Source of the DNA: Phialophora verrucosa
Lineage: Eukaryota; Ascomycota; Eurotiomycetes; Chaetothyriales; Herpotrichiellaceae
Direction: 5' to 3'
Assembly (NCBI GenBank): GCA_002099365.1
Contig: MSED01000004.1
Span: 2,480,001 to 2,544,000, forward strand
Length of the DNA: 64,000 bases
Every line of letters starts with the position of its first letter. Position 1 is the first letter of the stretch. The position numbers and the translations under genes were made by a program. This document shows, piece by piece, positions 11,635 to 22,991 of this stretch. A model generated the notes under the pieces. The model searched no databases. It was given only the letters and a program-made list of their open reading frames with translations, and was not told the origin of the DNA.

Positions 11635-12419
11635 GCTCGTGCTGAGGAACCCCAAAAGTCCTCTTGTGTTCATCAGGCGATCCCATCGTCTATGCTGCAT
11701 CGCTCCAACCCCAGACGCTTTGTACGACTTTACGACTCACGACCCCATGATTTTTGGAGGCCTTTTCCTATTTCCCATGACTCATGATGATACGACTAAG
11801 CATTTCAATGACGGCCACGCCGTGGTTAGATAAAGAGTTCTCTCAGCAGGCAACTGTGTGGTTTTCTAAGCCATGTTGTGTTCTCCGTTCGAAGCATAGC
11901 GGCTTGAAGCGTGGGAGGAGTGCTTTCAGAGCAAGCAAGCATGACCAAGTTTTGACCGGGAAGGATGTGTGAATGATTTTCATCCTAGATTTAGAACAGC
12001 AAAGTCACGAGTATCTACCGAACCTGCATTGCAAACGTTTTTCGGTGCTCGACCCTCCTGCGAACTCGGTAGATGGCAGGGGTTTCTTAGGGCTTTGACG
12101 AGGGTCGAATAGGCGCACCGAGCACACCGAGATAAGGTCCTGCCTCACTAGCGTCGCCTCTAAGCGGCTGGTGGCTCGAGTGACAGGGCCATAATTATTC
12201 CGGCGGTGGCTTGTGCTTTGCTTAAAGGACGTGAAGATCAGTTCGAGCGATGACGTCTCTGCTCTTCCCAGGTTTCCAACAAGTCGAAACGCGAATCTGC
12301 AATGATACCACATCGTCCTTTCTCAATCAAGCCTCAGTTGACTGGGGACTCTGCAGGCCTCTACAGACATGACCACACCAATGTCTGCATCCGTATAACA
12401 ACAAGGAAACGCGCCCAAA
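11635..12419. other. Intergenic, promoter side of the MCU gene
   Basis: This stretch holds the 3' flank of the dsRBD gene and about 0.4 kb of presumed MCU promoter. I see no gene, repeat or clear regulatory motif. Confidence 0.5.
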
Positions 12420-13839
12420 ATGAGGGTTACGGTGTTGAGCCCAGCGCGACTCGGGTCACTGAAACCCATCAGGCAGGCGGCCGAACATTACCATCCCTTC
12501 TCTCCAAAGCATAGGCCCAGTGTTCGGAAGCCATCACCTTTGGGCACTGTGACCTCCGTCTCACATATCTTCCGAAGCGTCTCCTACGAACAACGGGCGA
12601 AAGACCTCAACCAGCAAGGCGTTGATGAGGCCCTTTCAGAGTTTGACACTGCGGTGGCTGAAGACCAGGAGAAGCAACAGCGAGCGCCATGGCATCGCCA
12701 GGGTGTGGACGTCGCCCCTGTCCGTAGACAGCGCTCCGCAGGAGCTATGACAAAAGGTGGGTGGTATCTGCCTGACGCTCGACGCGCTTACTGACTTGGC
12801 CGCAGGGAAGCTGCTAACAACCCCGTCAAGACTCCTCAAGCTGGTTTTACCTTTGACTACAAACGATCACAACGACGACAGGAAAGACATCGCCCCCCTT
12901 GCCTTACTCGTACATCCTCAGCAGCCACTGTCTTACCTGGAACGGTTGATCCAGGCAGAGCTGCCAACCATGACGAACGAGAAAGGGGAAACCAGAGTCC
13001 CGGCCATATCGTTTCGTGCAATGGAGGCGAAAGATGACGAGATTAAGCCGAAGAATCAGACGCCCGAAGAACAAGAGAAAGGCAAAAAGACGGGACCGCT
13101 CGGTGATGGCGGGGTCCAGAGCTATAGCGGAGCCGGCAGAGAAGGCTCTGGAGAAGACGAGGGTGAGTTCGTCCGATGGAGTGCCTCTACCGAAATCGGA
13201 GACTTCATTAGAGACGCCGCGAGAGCCAAAGAATTCGAAGTCGAGATTGAGGGGAGTCCGAAGACCATCAAGGTCGCTGTGCCCTCTTTCAACGACAGGA
13301 CCTACTATTTGCGTCAGAGGTTGCGCAGAACTTCGCGGAAAATCGCCGACCTAGCTTCTATCAAACAAGAATGCGACGCTGCTGCGCATCGAAGCGGGCA
13401 GAGAATAGCCATGAGCGGCTGTGGGCTGCTTATCGGCTATTGGTATTTGGTATATCGGCTCACGTTCGAGACTGACCTTGGTTGGGACGTCATGGAGCCC
13501 GTCACGTACCTCGTCGGGCTCAGCACGCTCATTGGTGGTTATTTGTGGTTTTTGTACCATAATCGGGAGGTTTCATATCGCTCTGCGCTGAACCTTACCG
13601 TCAGCCGTCGTCAGAGCCGCCTATACGAGCTCAAGGGCTTTGACATCCGGAAGTGGGAAGCGCTAATCGAAGAGGGGAACGCCATCAGAAAGGAAATCAA
13701 GGCAGTGGCCGCCGAGTACGACGTGCAATGGGACGAGTCAAAGGACGAGCATGATGAGGCCGTCGTCGAGGCGCTGAGGAAAGAACGGAAGAACGGAAAC
13801 AAGGGCAAGTCAAAGGACGACGACGAAGAGGAAGATTAA
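12420..13839 (+). CDS. MCU: Mitochondrial calcium uniporter pore subunit (fungal MCU)
   Basis: This is the pore-forming Ca2+ channel of the mitochondrial inner membrane. Two exons, 12420-12756 and 12806-13839, are joined across a 49-bp intron and give 456 residues. The N-terminus is rich in Arg/Lys/Ser and poor in acidic residues for its first 35-40 positions, as expected for a matrix presequence. The pore signature WDVMEPVTYL (about residues 338-347) provides the selectivity Asp and Glu. It sits between two hydrophobic segments, GCGLLIGYWYLVYRL (about 320) and the stretch after EPVTY ending GGYLWFLY. Predicted coiled-coil regions flank the pore. The C-terminus is highly charged (KSKDDDEEED). 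No EMRE gene is seen nearby, consistent with fungal MCUs that work without it. Confidence 0.95.
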
Positions 13840-13845
13840 GGACCA

Positions 13846-14543
13846 TTAGAATATTCTGTCCAGCAGCCTGACATGGAAGCGAACACCAATCGTACAAATC
13901 ATACAAATAACAGCGTCCACCAACCACGTCTCCTCATCGGCGCACGAACTGGTCTCGTGCAGGGTCGAATATCTGCGAGTCGCCTGAACTCGAGCTGCCA
14001 TGGCCTGGAGAATCACAATTGGCTTCGATTCAGCTTCGACATTTACAGGGGGCTTACCTGCGGTACTACTTCCTTCGCCGGCCCGCCGATTCCGGTTGTT
14101 TCGGATATCTCGAGACCGAAATACACTGTACAGGAGCCACAAGGTCACCCAATTCGGAGCATGTTCGCCGGTCGTGGCGCCTTGGTCGAAAAGCGTTCGA
14201 GCGACGGTGCCTGGCTTAGCTTGTTGCCAAGTGTCAATGATGGCTTGTCGGCGGCGGTCTTGTCGAATGTGGTGCCAAAAGAAAGGTGTCGTTATTGACG
14301 AGTCGTTCCGCTTGTCGTCTATCAGGTTGGAGCGATCTGCGTTCAGTCTGTTGTATACGACAATGGCTTCCTCCTGTGCCCGATCAGCTCTTGGATCCGC
14401 AGGATGGGATTTTGGGTTCTGGTTCGGCATACTCGCATGGCCTTGTAGTATCCTTCATGACGCGGGTCGCTAGTATTTAAGCCCAGCGCTTTCATGAAGT
14501 CGTCCTTTGCGGCTCTCGGTCCGACGGGTTGTCTCGTAGGCAT
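13846..14543 (-). CDS. Hypothetical protein, 212 aa, two exons
   Basis: I do not recognise this protein. Exon 1 (14433-14543) encodes 37 residues from ATG at 14543. A 59-bp intron (14374-14432, GTATGC..CAG) is removed, and exon 2 (13846-14373) reads on in phase through EEAIVVYNRL, a natural continuation of the exon 1 helix-like end GYYKAMR. The middle part is basic and Trp/Arg-containing (FFWHHIRQDRRRQ). A short hydrophobic patch occurs at WVTLWLLYSVF, and the C-terminus contains VDAVICMICTIGVRF. The region after residue about 130 (Gly/Ser/Asn-rich) may contain a further intron. The gene converges on MCU, with the two stop codons only 6 bp apart, so the transcripts must overlap tail to tail. 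It is probably a real gene of unknown function. Confidence 0.5.
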
Positions 14544-17429
14544 GCTGGCGTTGAGAAAACAGAGTCAATGAAACAGCCCGAAATGTATGTGCAAGATGGG
14601 ACGAGTCGTGAGCACAGCGAGTGAGTGTCACAGACTTGACAGTGTGAAGTTGCCCCGAGCATGTTCTATATATCACAGATGAGCCTCAGAATCTAGGCGG
14701 AGGAGGAGAGCAAACATGGCCTCGATCCACATACGGTTCAATTGCAGCAACACGGTGACCCGCGCTTCAAGTTGGGCATCTGTCCAAGATGCTTTTCAAA
14801 TTCGGACCTTCGGCGCGTCAGGAAAACGTTGATAGGATTCGTCCCGCGACGGCTTCATCGAGCCTGAAGTCAAATATGCCCGTTCATGGAACGCAACAAG
14901 AAGGTTAGTGAGTTTGACATAGTATGCGTGTTACCGTCTTGAGCAAGGGCACCTCGTGGCTGGTTAATCTGTGGAACTCTGGCAACGCCAAACAGGACGA
15001 CGTCCGTCATGCCGCATATTTCCCCATGCGTCGCCTTGTTGCATGAGGACTGAAGGCCGCCAGTTCTGTTCGGAAATCTCCAAATGTGCCAGGTGCACGT
15101 ACCAAAATTATCAATTCGAGGCAAAAGCCGAGCGTGGTAGGGCCATCTTACGAAGCTTGCTGAGACGGGTAATTTGAAACGCCGGCCTGCAGCAAACATC
15201 AGGATACACGTTTATACACTGTTTCATGCGCTGGCTCAAAACAGCTGAGCCTTTTGACGACGCCCAGGCATTGGGGTACGTCGACAAGTTCGTCAATGGT
15301 GCTTCCGGGTGCCAGGCTCGCCCACAAGCGTTTCAGCGCGCCGTCTTTTTGAATGGCTGCCGACCTCTCTCAAGGCCAATATGACAGCTGCTGTGCTACC
15401 GAGGCTCAGCAACGCACGCACCAAACGCACATTCAAACCACGTTTGGATCTTCTGCACGGGGCCTGTTCTTGGGCCAGCATTTTTTCGCGAAATTGCGCA
15501 AAAGCGCAAGCGCAGGGTACATGATGTTTGCTACCGCCGGACGGCCAAATTGAGACATGCATGGGCACAAACAAATACGAGCCCGTCTATTCTGGACCCT
15601 CCACAGGGAGCGAAGCCGCACACAACATTTGACGAGGGCGTCACACTTGATAAACTCGATGGCCATCACTCACTCTGGAGAGTGATAGTCGGCCCAGCAA
15701 CAGCCACCTCTCTATTCTACCCGACAGTCCACCGTCGATTCGAGAGTGAGGTGATCAAACATTTCGTCTCGGCTGAGGGCTTCCGTGCCTCACAAACATC
15801 TCTCAGCACACCCCTTCCGCCTCGCACTCGCCGGTCTGGCCATTTGAGATGTGCTACTTCGACCTTCTGCCGAAGTTGGAGGACCGTTTAAGGAATCGTT
15901 CTACTGCTTTCTCATGCTCCACCATGGAAAGGCAGCCGTCCTGCCTGCTGTCGTGTGACCTGTCAGAATCATCCGGCTGTGCGAGGTCTGGCGACGGCTT
16001 TCATAGCCAGTGGACTACCACTGTCTGCCAGCTTTGTCCTACAGGCGGGGCCTTTTTGTTCATGTGGGGGTCACTGGCAACGTCACTGCAGCAGACCTTG
16101 TTGTCGCCATGCAGCCGGAACAACTCGCCAACGCGCAGTGAGGCGGTTCTGATGCCTGTCGCTCTGGACCTGTGGTGTACTTCCTACCTGCTGGGCCTGG
16201 CCTCCAAACTAGGCACACGTTGTTCGTCAGGGATTGGGGACATGGGATGGACGCCAAAGTTCAAATGGTTCGCAGGTCGAGTGCGATCGTCCATCACAGG
16301 CAGGCTGCGAGTTTGACGTGTGCTGGGACGGGCTCGTTGATCGACGATGTGGCCGTCCAGAACGGAAGGGGTTGACATATTTCTTCTTTATCAGCGCAAG
16401 TGTCAAGCCATTTGGGAACTGTCGAGCCAAGTGGATTCGTCAGGAGATAGAAACCATGGCGGAACCGCAAGGCTGCCTGCAGTCCGGTACAAGCGTCTCC
16501 ATGACTCGTACAAAGCGCGCGGATTCTCGCCGGTCTTTCTGAAACTGCTCGCGCGATGCTCAATTCAGCAAGGCTCCTGTCCTTTGCGAATGTGTGCCGC
16601 GAGGATGCGAGCGTGTCATCAACAGCCCGCTTGCGAAGCGCGGATTCTCCTGACATTCTCAGTCTTTTACTGTGAGACAAAGTCAACCGGTCCAAGCGTG
16701 GAAGGGGAATGTTGCGGCAAAAGTTCAGCTAGCCGCGCCCAGTCTTTGCTCGTTTGATCGCCTTCTCTTCTTGGGATATCACTCGCAGAGAGGAGGCCAA
16801 CAGGAGGGTTTTCCTCAGGAGGGTTTGCTCCGCCCACAACCACTAGTAGATATCTTAAGACACCGGGAGTGTTGCCGGTCTCCAATCACAGCCTCGCGGG
16901 GGCCGGATTGATTTCATTACTTCTTCACCTCTTCTTCCTCTTCACCTCCTCTTCACATCCGAGACACGGTCGATAAGTGTCCAGACCCACGTACAGCAAG
17001 TTATTCGGGAAGCAGATATCAGGGGCATGCCAACTGTGTCAATGTTTGTGGATACCATACACAGTCCACGACCGTTAGCGTGCGAGTCGGCTTGCACCCT
17101 TCAGGCCTGCGGGCTCGGTCAGCGGAACAGTCTGTCCGACGCTCGAGGTGTTTTGGATTGACACCCCACGACACCCACACCACTTGAAAATCTAGACCTG
17201 ATCACCACCATGACCCTGCACTTCTGGCTAAGAAACGAGCCCAACCTGATCTTGGAGCTCTTGTGACTTCCTTATGTAGACCAGGATCGACGTCTTACCG
17301 GCTCTCATCGCACTAGTTCTGGCGCGATTGCGGCGAATGTAGTCGACCATCCTCGCTTCACTTTTGACCTCTCCGCGTTTCATTCAACCCCCGGCTCGCG
17401 ATCTTCCGCCTCGCCTACGTCCCTGAACC
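14544..17429. other. Long intergenic region (2.9 kb), no supported gene
   Basis: Several overlapping frames (up to 155 codons at 15849-16316) are present on both strands, but none has protein-like composition or a domain signature. A C/T-rich tract at about 16919-16957 (repeated TTCTTCACCTC units), some 470 bp before HEM4, is probably a promoter element. The rest is featureless to my reading. Confidence 0.5.
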
Positions 17430-18750
17430 ATGACAACTCCTCCGCCGTTGACCCTCCCCGTACTCTTCCTCAAGACCAAGTCCCATCCACACGACGCATA
17501 CGAGGAGTACTTTTCCGGCGCCCGCAGCGGCAATGGTGCAGATGGCGCGGAAGGGCCCATTCCCGTCTTTCTGCCGGAGTTTCTCCCCGTGCTCGAGCAT
17601 CGGCCCAGCAGCGAGAACTTGGCCAGACTAGTGGGGCTATTGAGCGATGGACGACTGAGTGAGCAGTATGGGGGAATGATCTTCACTAGTCAGCGGGCGG
17701 TGGAGGCGTGGGCGGACGTCGTCAAGAGGGTCGAGCGAGAGACAGAGCAACCGCAGACAAATACTGCTACAACCCAAGACACAGGCAGTGGTATGGTCTG
17801 TTCCCCTGGGACCCCAGCTACGAACGTAGTCCTGTGCACGGGAGGGAGTACTGACCCGAAACGTTTCCTCGACAGGTGTGCCCGACGTTGAACCCCGGAA
17901 CGGCGCAGGCTCAGGCGCAGATGCGTTGCGCCCTCTCGTCGACGATGACTTCACATTTCCGCTCTACACGGTCGGCCCAGCCACATCACGGGCCCTAAAC
18001 ACCCTCATTGCCGAGTCCGCGGCTGTGCCGTCGTCGCAGTTCGCACGTCTGCGCCCCTCCGTCTTCGGCGAACATACGGGCAATGGGGACAAACTGGCTC
18101 AGTACGTCCTTGCCCATTACAACACATTACACTCCCAAAGGCTGTACACCTTTTACGAGGCGCCGCGACTACCTTTCACCCCGCTGTTGGGATCGTCGCG
18201 AGGGGAACGAGTCGACAGAGACGACGAGCGGCTCAGGAAGAAACCGCTTCTGTTCCTCGTTGGCGAGCAAAGAAGAGACATTATCCCCAAGACGCTGATG
18301 GATAAGGACGGTAGGCTGCCACCGGAGGAAAGGATCCAGGTCGACGAAGTCGAGGTGTATATAACGGCGGTCATGGAGTCCGTAGCAGAGGACCTTCGCG
18401 GGAGGTTGTCCTTCTTCGAATCTGAGGCGCGAAAAGTGTTGGTCATAGTGGTGTTCAGTCCGCAAGGCTGTGAGTCGATGCTTCGGGCATTGGGTTTGAT
18501 CGACGAGGAGAAGAATCTGACAGCCCTGGCGAGGCGGCGATGGACCGACGACGAATCTCGCGACACGACTTCAACACGCTCGGCGGAACCTCAATATCTG
18601 CGGTATATCATCGTGACGATCGGGCCTACGACCCGCGATCATCTCAGAACAAAGTACGGCTTTGACGCAGATGTCTGCGCCGCGAAACCCAGTCCCGAGG
18701 GCGTGCGTGCCGGACTGATCGAGTTTCTCGAGCGGAAACACATACTGTGA
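17430..18750 (+). CDS. HEM4: Uroporphyrinogen-III synthase
   Basis: This enzyme closes hydroxymethylbilane with ring-D inversion to uroporphyrinogen III in haem and sirohaem synthesis (cytosol). Exon 1 is 17430-17790, the intron is 17791-17875 (85 bp) and exon 2 is 17876-18750, giving 411 residues. The HemD fold is recognisable. The N-terminal VLFLKTKSHPHDAYEEYF is followed by GGMIFTSQRAVEAW, then FPLYTVGPATSRAL, then the GDKLAQYVL and PLLFLVGEQRRDIIPKTL region. Near the C-terminus are VVFSPQGCESML and YIIVTIGPTTRDHLR, followed by AAKPSPEGVRAGL. The protein is longer than bacterial HemD (about 250 residues) because of linker expansions, which is usual in filamentous fungi. The intron falls within a low-complexity linker. 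Confidence 0.93.
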
Positions 18751-20235
18751 ATGCAAACCAATCTCATCCTGCGGAGCGTAGCGCCGGAGGTATTGAACAC
18801 TGCACTTTCTGTGAGTACTTCAGCACGCCATCGCACGGGCGAGTGCAACGAGATAGGACCACTACGAAAGGTACCCGTATCCTACGTCCTCAAGACAATG
18901 ACTCCTTCTTGCCTCCGTGAAGATGTACCGCACAATGCGATTACGGTGATCCCTTGCCATGCCATAGCATGCAAGTGTCGCCTTGATCACAACTCTGCCA
19001 ATTCTACAGTGCTCCATGCGATGAAAATCGGACCCTCGCCCAGGTCCTTCTGAAGCGCGGAGCACGCCTCACCTGGCCCTGTACATTGTTACAGTGTGTG
19101 GTCCCTCTCTGTTCATGACAACGAGCACCATTGTACGAGAGAGGTGGCTGAAAGGAGTTTTCATATCGACCACTATGCAATCTTGTCATAGGCCAGGCTG
19201 AGCCTCTCGTCAATTGAGCGAGTCTATGATTGCGCATCATCGAGAGCTGATCGAAAGCTTGGTTCCTGCGTGGCAGCCATGCGAGACCACTAGTCACTCC
19301 AATACGCTCTATCACGCTCCGCCTAGGTGAAGACTATGCCGCTCGTTGAACCTGACGCCGGTTGACAGGGTGCAGGATTTGCTTATGAGCTTGCTTGTGG
19401 GTGAGCTTCGTTGCTGTCTGGTGGGCAGCCCTGTTTGCAGAGCGCATGACGGTCCAGGGGTGACCTACACTTCCGGCCTCGATCGAGTTGGAACAGATTC
19501 CAGAACTCCGACTTTCACTCTCTCTGCACCATTGTTTTCATCGATGGTAATCACGTCGTCGAGTGTCTTGGAGCCTTGTGACCAATACAACTTTTGACGG
19601 GCAAGGGCGCATTGTTGGAGATTTTGTGGCAGTATTCGTTAATTGACAAGTAATCGACTCACTCCGTGGCGGCCGGCTGGTCCATACTCCATGGAAAACG
19701 TCGTACAAGGCGAGATTTGGAAACAGAAACGGATACTTTTACCAGTCTCCGCTCCCTCGATGGGGGACGAAGCTAGAGTTTGGCCAATTATATTCTCATC
19801 GAACGCCCATCTTCGCTTTCTGAAGTTGTGCGCACCACTCAGTGGTTGTGGTCGTAGACAATGCTAAGAAGTCGAATGATACTCTTGTGATGTAGATGTG
19901 AAGATTGGCCGCTGCCGAGGTTAGTGCGCCCAGACGTTCCGGTTCGACCACCGTCTGGAAAAGGAAACATTATGGCGGGCCGATTGACTATTGTCCCAGA
20001 TAGAGGCCGTAATGTGCGCAAAGATCCGATTTTTGCAGTGCACGAGGATGATTGTTGCCGAAGCCTGGTAGAGGTGAAGAGGTGAAGTCAGCACGTGACC
20101 AAACTCGAAGCGGCGGCGCGCCGCGAGATGCGCTTTGCAATTCTACGAATGCAGAGGCGATTTACAACCGCATCTTCCTCCTGTCGGGCCTCGCAGATCC
20201 TACCATGAGACGGCGACGCCTCCAGCGACCAGAAG
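18751..20235. other. Intergenic, no supported gene
   Basis: This stretch lies between HEM4 and APN2. Only short, overlapping frames occur and no domain, repeat or RNA gene was recognised. The last few hundred bases serve as APN2 promoter. Confidence 0.5.
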
Positions 20236-22130
20236 ATGGGGATCCGCATCACGACTTGGAATGTCAATGGCATTAGAAACCCCTTCGGGTACCAACCATG
20301 GAGAGACAAGAGAACGTTCGAGGGCATGTTTGACATCCTCGAAGCCGACATCATCGTCTTTCAGGAAACCAAGATTCAGCGCAAAGACCTTCGCGATGAC
20401 ATGGTGTTGGTGCCAGGATGGGACAACTACTGGAGTCTGCCCAAGCACAAGAAAGGTGGGCGGCACCAGGCTCGCGTTGGCGACACGTTCTGACCCTGGC
20501 AGGCTACTCTGGCGTCGTCGTCTACACTCGGAACGCGACCTGCGCCCCCATCAGAGCCGAAGAAGGCATTACCGGTGTCTTGACCCCCCCGAACAGCTCC
20601 ACCAGCTTTCGAGAGCTCCCGGAGGAGGAACAAATAGGCGGCTACCCCAACGCCGAACAGCTGTCCGAAGCAGACTACGACCCCGCGACTCTCGACGCAG
20701 AAGGACGGTGTGTCATCCTCGAGTTCCCTGCCTTCGTCCTCATTGGTACCTATTGTCCGGCCGAGCGTGACGAGACACGCACGCACTACCGCACAAGTTT
20801 CCTGCGCGTGCTCGACGCTCGAATCCGAAATCTGGTTAAGATGGGCAAGCGGGTGGTGTGGGCGGGCGACTTCAACATCTCGAGAGAGGAGATTGACACT
20901 GCGGCGGCCGAGGAGAGCATGCGGAAGAATGGCATCAATGCAGTCGAATGGATCTCGACTCCGGCACGCAGGATGTTCAATCAGCTCTTGGTGGGCGGCA
21001 AAGTATATGGCGAAAGAGACGAAGGCAGAGAAACGCCGATCTTGTGGGACATTTGCCGGTCATTCCACGAAGGTCGCAGGGGCATGTATACCTGTTGGGA
21101 AACCAAAGTCAACGCGCGACCAGGAAACTACGGCTCGAGGATTGACTATATCGTGTGCAGCCACGACATCAAGGACTGGTTCAGCGACTCGAATATCCAA
21201 GAAGGGCTGATGGGGTCCGACCACTGCCCGGTCTATGCGGTATTGAAGGATACCGTGCTGCTGGATGGTGCGGAGAGACATATCTTGGATCTGCTCAATC
21301 CACCCGGCTTATACGTGAATGGTGTTCGCAACCAGGACTGGAGCTCTAAATGTTTGCTGCCCATGTCGGGCAAGCTAATCCAAGAGTTCGACAAGAGACG
21401 AAGCATTCGAGACATGTTTCTGCGAACACCGTCACTTCCTATGGAGAAGAGCAGTGTCGGTGAGAACGAGGCGAATAATGGTCCGACCATTGACGCCCCG
21501 CCAGCCTCTGTCCTTGCCGAATCTCCGGCTTTATCGAGTGTGGCGCCGCTTTCGAAGACGGTGTCTAATATCTCGACGACCTCTGCGAAATCTGTTTCTG
21601 GCAAACGTCCCGCGAAGCCAGCGGAAGGCGCACCTGCCATTAAAAAGAGTAGGACGGCCTCCCAGGCAACCGTGAACGGCCTCGGTAAAGGCCAACAAAG
21701 CCTCAGAGGATTCTTTGCCACGAAAACCCCCCCAGCGGAGCCTCTCATGGCACAAGAAGCGCATCCATCACCAGAGGCCAGAGCAACATGCGGAGAGGAG
21801 CTGCAAGACGGAGACACTACGGCCGCGGCCGTAACCATAATCTCACCCCCGAGAGCGCCTCCATCACTCGAAGACGAGGCGACCACCTTCGCCGCAAAGA
21901 AGACCTGGGGCAAGTTGTTCTCCAAGCCTGTCGCCCCAAGCTGCGAACACAGTGAACCGTGCAAGACCATGGTCACCAAGAAGCAAGGCGCCAATTGTGG
22001 CCGCTCATTCTGGATGTGCGCACGTCCATTGGGTCCCAGCGGTAAACAGGAGAAGGGAACACAGTGGAGATGTAACACCTTCATATGGGCAAGTGATTGG
22101 GACGCGCATACTGCTCCCGAACCGACCTGA
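20236..22130 (+). CDS. APN2: AP endonuclease 2 (Apn2/APEX2 family)
   Basis: This nuclear base-excision-repair enzyme cleaves at abasic sites and trims 3' blocked ends. Exons 20236-20455 and 20503-22130 are separated by a 47-bp intron and give 615 residues. The exonuclease III/EEP domain fills the first 330 residues, with TTWNVNGIRNP, FQETKIQRKDLR, GTYCPAERD, WAGDFNIS and the catalytic GSDHCPVYA. The C-terminal part has a PCNA-interacting box, QQSLRGFF (about residues 470-480). A GRF-type zinc finger closes the protein (CEHSEPC, then NCGRSFWMC and a final TFIWASDW). The order EEP, PIP box, Zf-GRF is diagnostic of Apn2 rather than Apn1 or Ape1. A long Ser/Pro/Ala linker separates the domains. 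Confidence 0.97.
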
Positions 22131-22991
22131 GCCCGCATCCCAAGAGAAGGTGAATTCATGGCCCTCCCCAAGGAGGGCGGAGGCCATCCTGTACTCAGCC
22201 TGGCTGCGTTTGTCTCAGTTCTCTCCGCTTTCTCCTCGTCCCATTTCGCAAGTATGGGACAATATTGCGCAGCAGAGAATGTTCTCCTCGAAAAATCCTT
22301 GGTCAGGAAGAGTTTACCATGGCTGTCGAATTTTCAGGAGGCGCATCGTGGGGAAGCCCCCGGCGGAGATCTACCAGGCAGGTAAGAACATGACAGTCAG
22401 CAGTTCTTAACGGCACTTGACTGTCATGACCACCGGGTGTGCGCTGTAGCGACCTGCAGGGACTTAGCTCAGTCCGATGTGCTGAAGACGGGTCGATCAG
22501 GCTGCAGAGGAAGAAAGGTCGTCTGGCCCACGGACAAGGCTGTGGAGCAGGAATCTCATGTGACAAGGCTGACGAGCCAGATTCTGTCGAGGATACTCCG
22601 TTAGAAGGGTGGACATAGGGGACCATCCGCCGGGAGTCTCTTGTTTTACGTGTTCCCCAGCGCCTTCAAGAAGCATTCTAGCATCCACATACGAGAAGCC
22701 CAGGCATGTGAGTCAACGATGACCTCCTGCTTATGATGATCGCGGATCAAAAAACAAACATGCATCATATTCAGACTGGGTTGAAAATACATCCTCAAGT
22801 ATCGTACCCGGATCATGTGTTACCCAGGCTCCCATGCTATGTCTTCCCATCAGACCGCCCAAAGTAGGTATTCCTCCATTCGGACCAGACCGAACCTGAA
22901 CATCGGGACGCCAATGCCAGCTTGACCATAATCAGGACCGAACCAGGGCGTGAAAACCCTTCTAGCTTGCTGATCTGCTCTCGCCTTCACT
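22131..22991. other. Intergenic between convergent APN2 and VAC14
   Basis: This holds the 3' flanks of two convergent genes. I see no gene or RNA structure. One A-box-like string (TTAGCTCAGT near 22464) was examined for a tRNA and is not supported by a matching T-arm. Confidence 0.5.

Noticed and set aside
15849..16695. Overlapping frames of 130-155 codons on both strands
   Set aside because: Mutually overlapping, rich in Cys/Trp/Arg, no recognisable fold; treated as intergenic.
21233..22171. 312-codon open frame on the minus strand
   Set aside because: Antisense to the APN2 C-terminal half, where the plus strand has clear PIP-box and GRF motifs; the frame has no domain signature.
22455..22530. 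tRNA-like A-box string (TTAGCTCAGT)
   Set aside because: No paired acceptor stem and no proper T-arm (GGTTCGANTCC) at the right distance.
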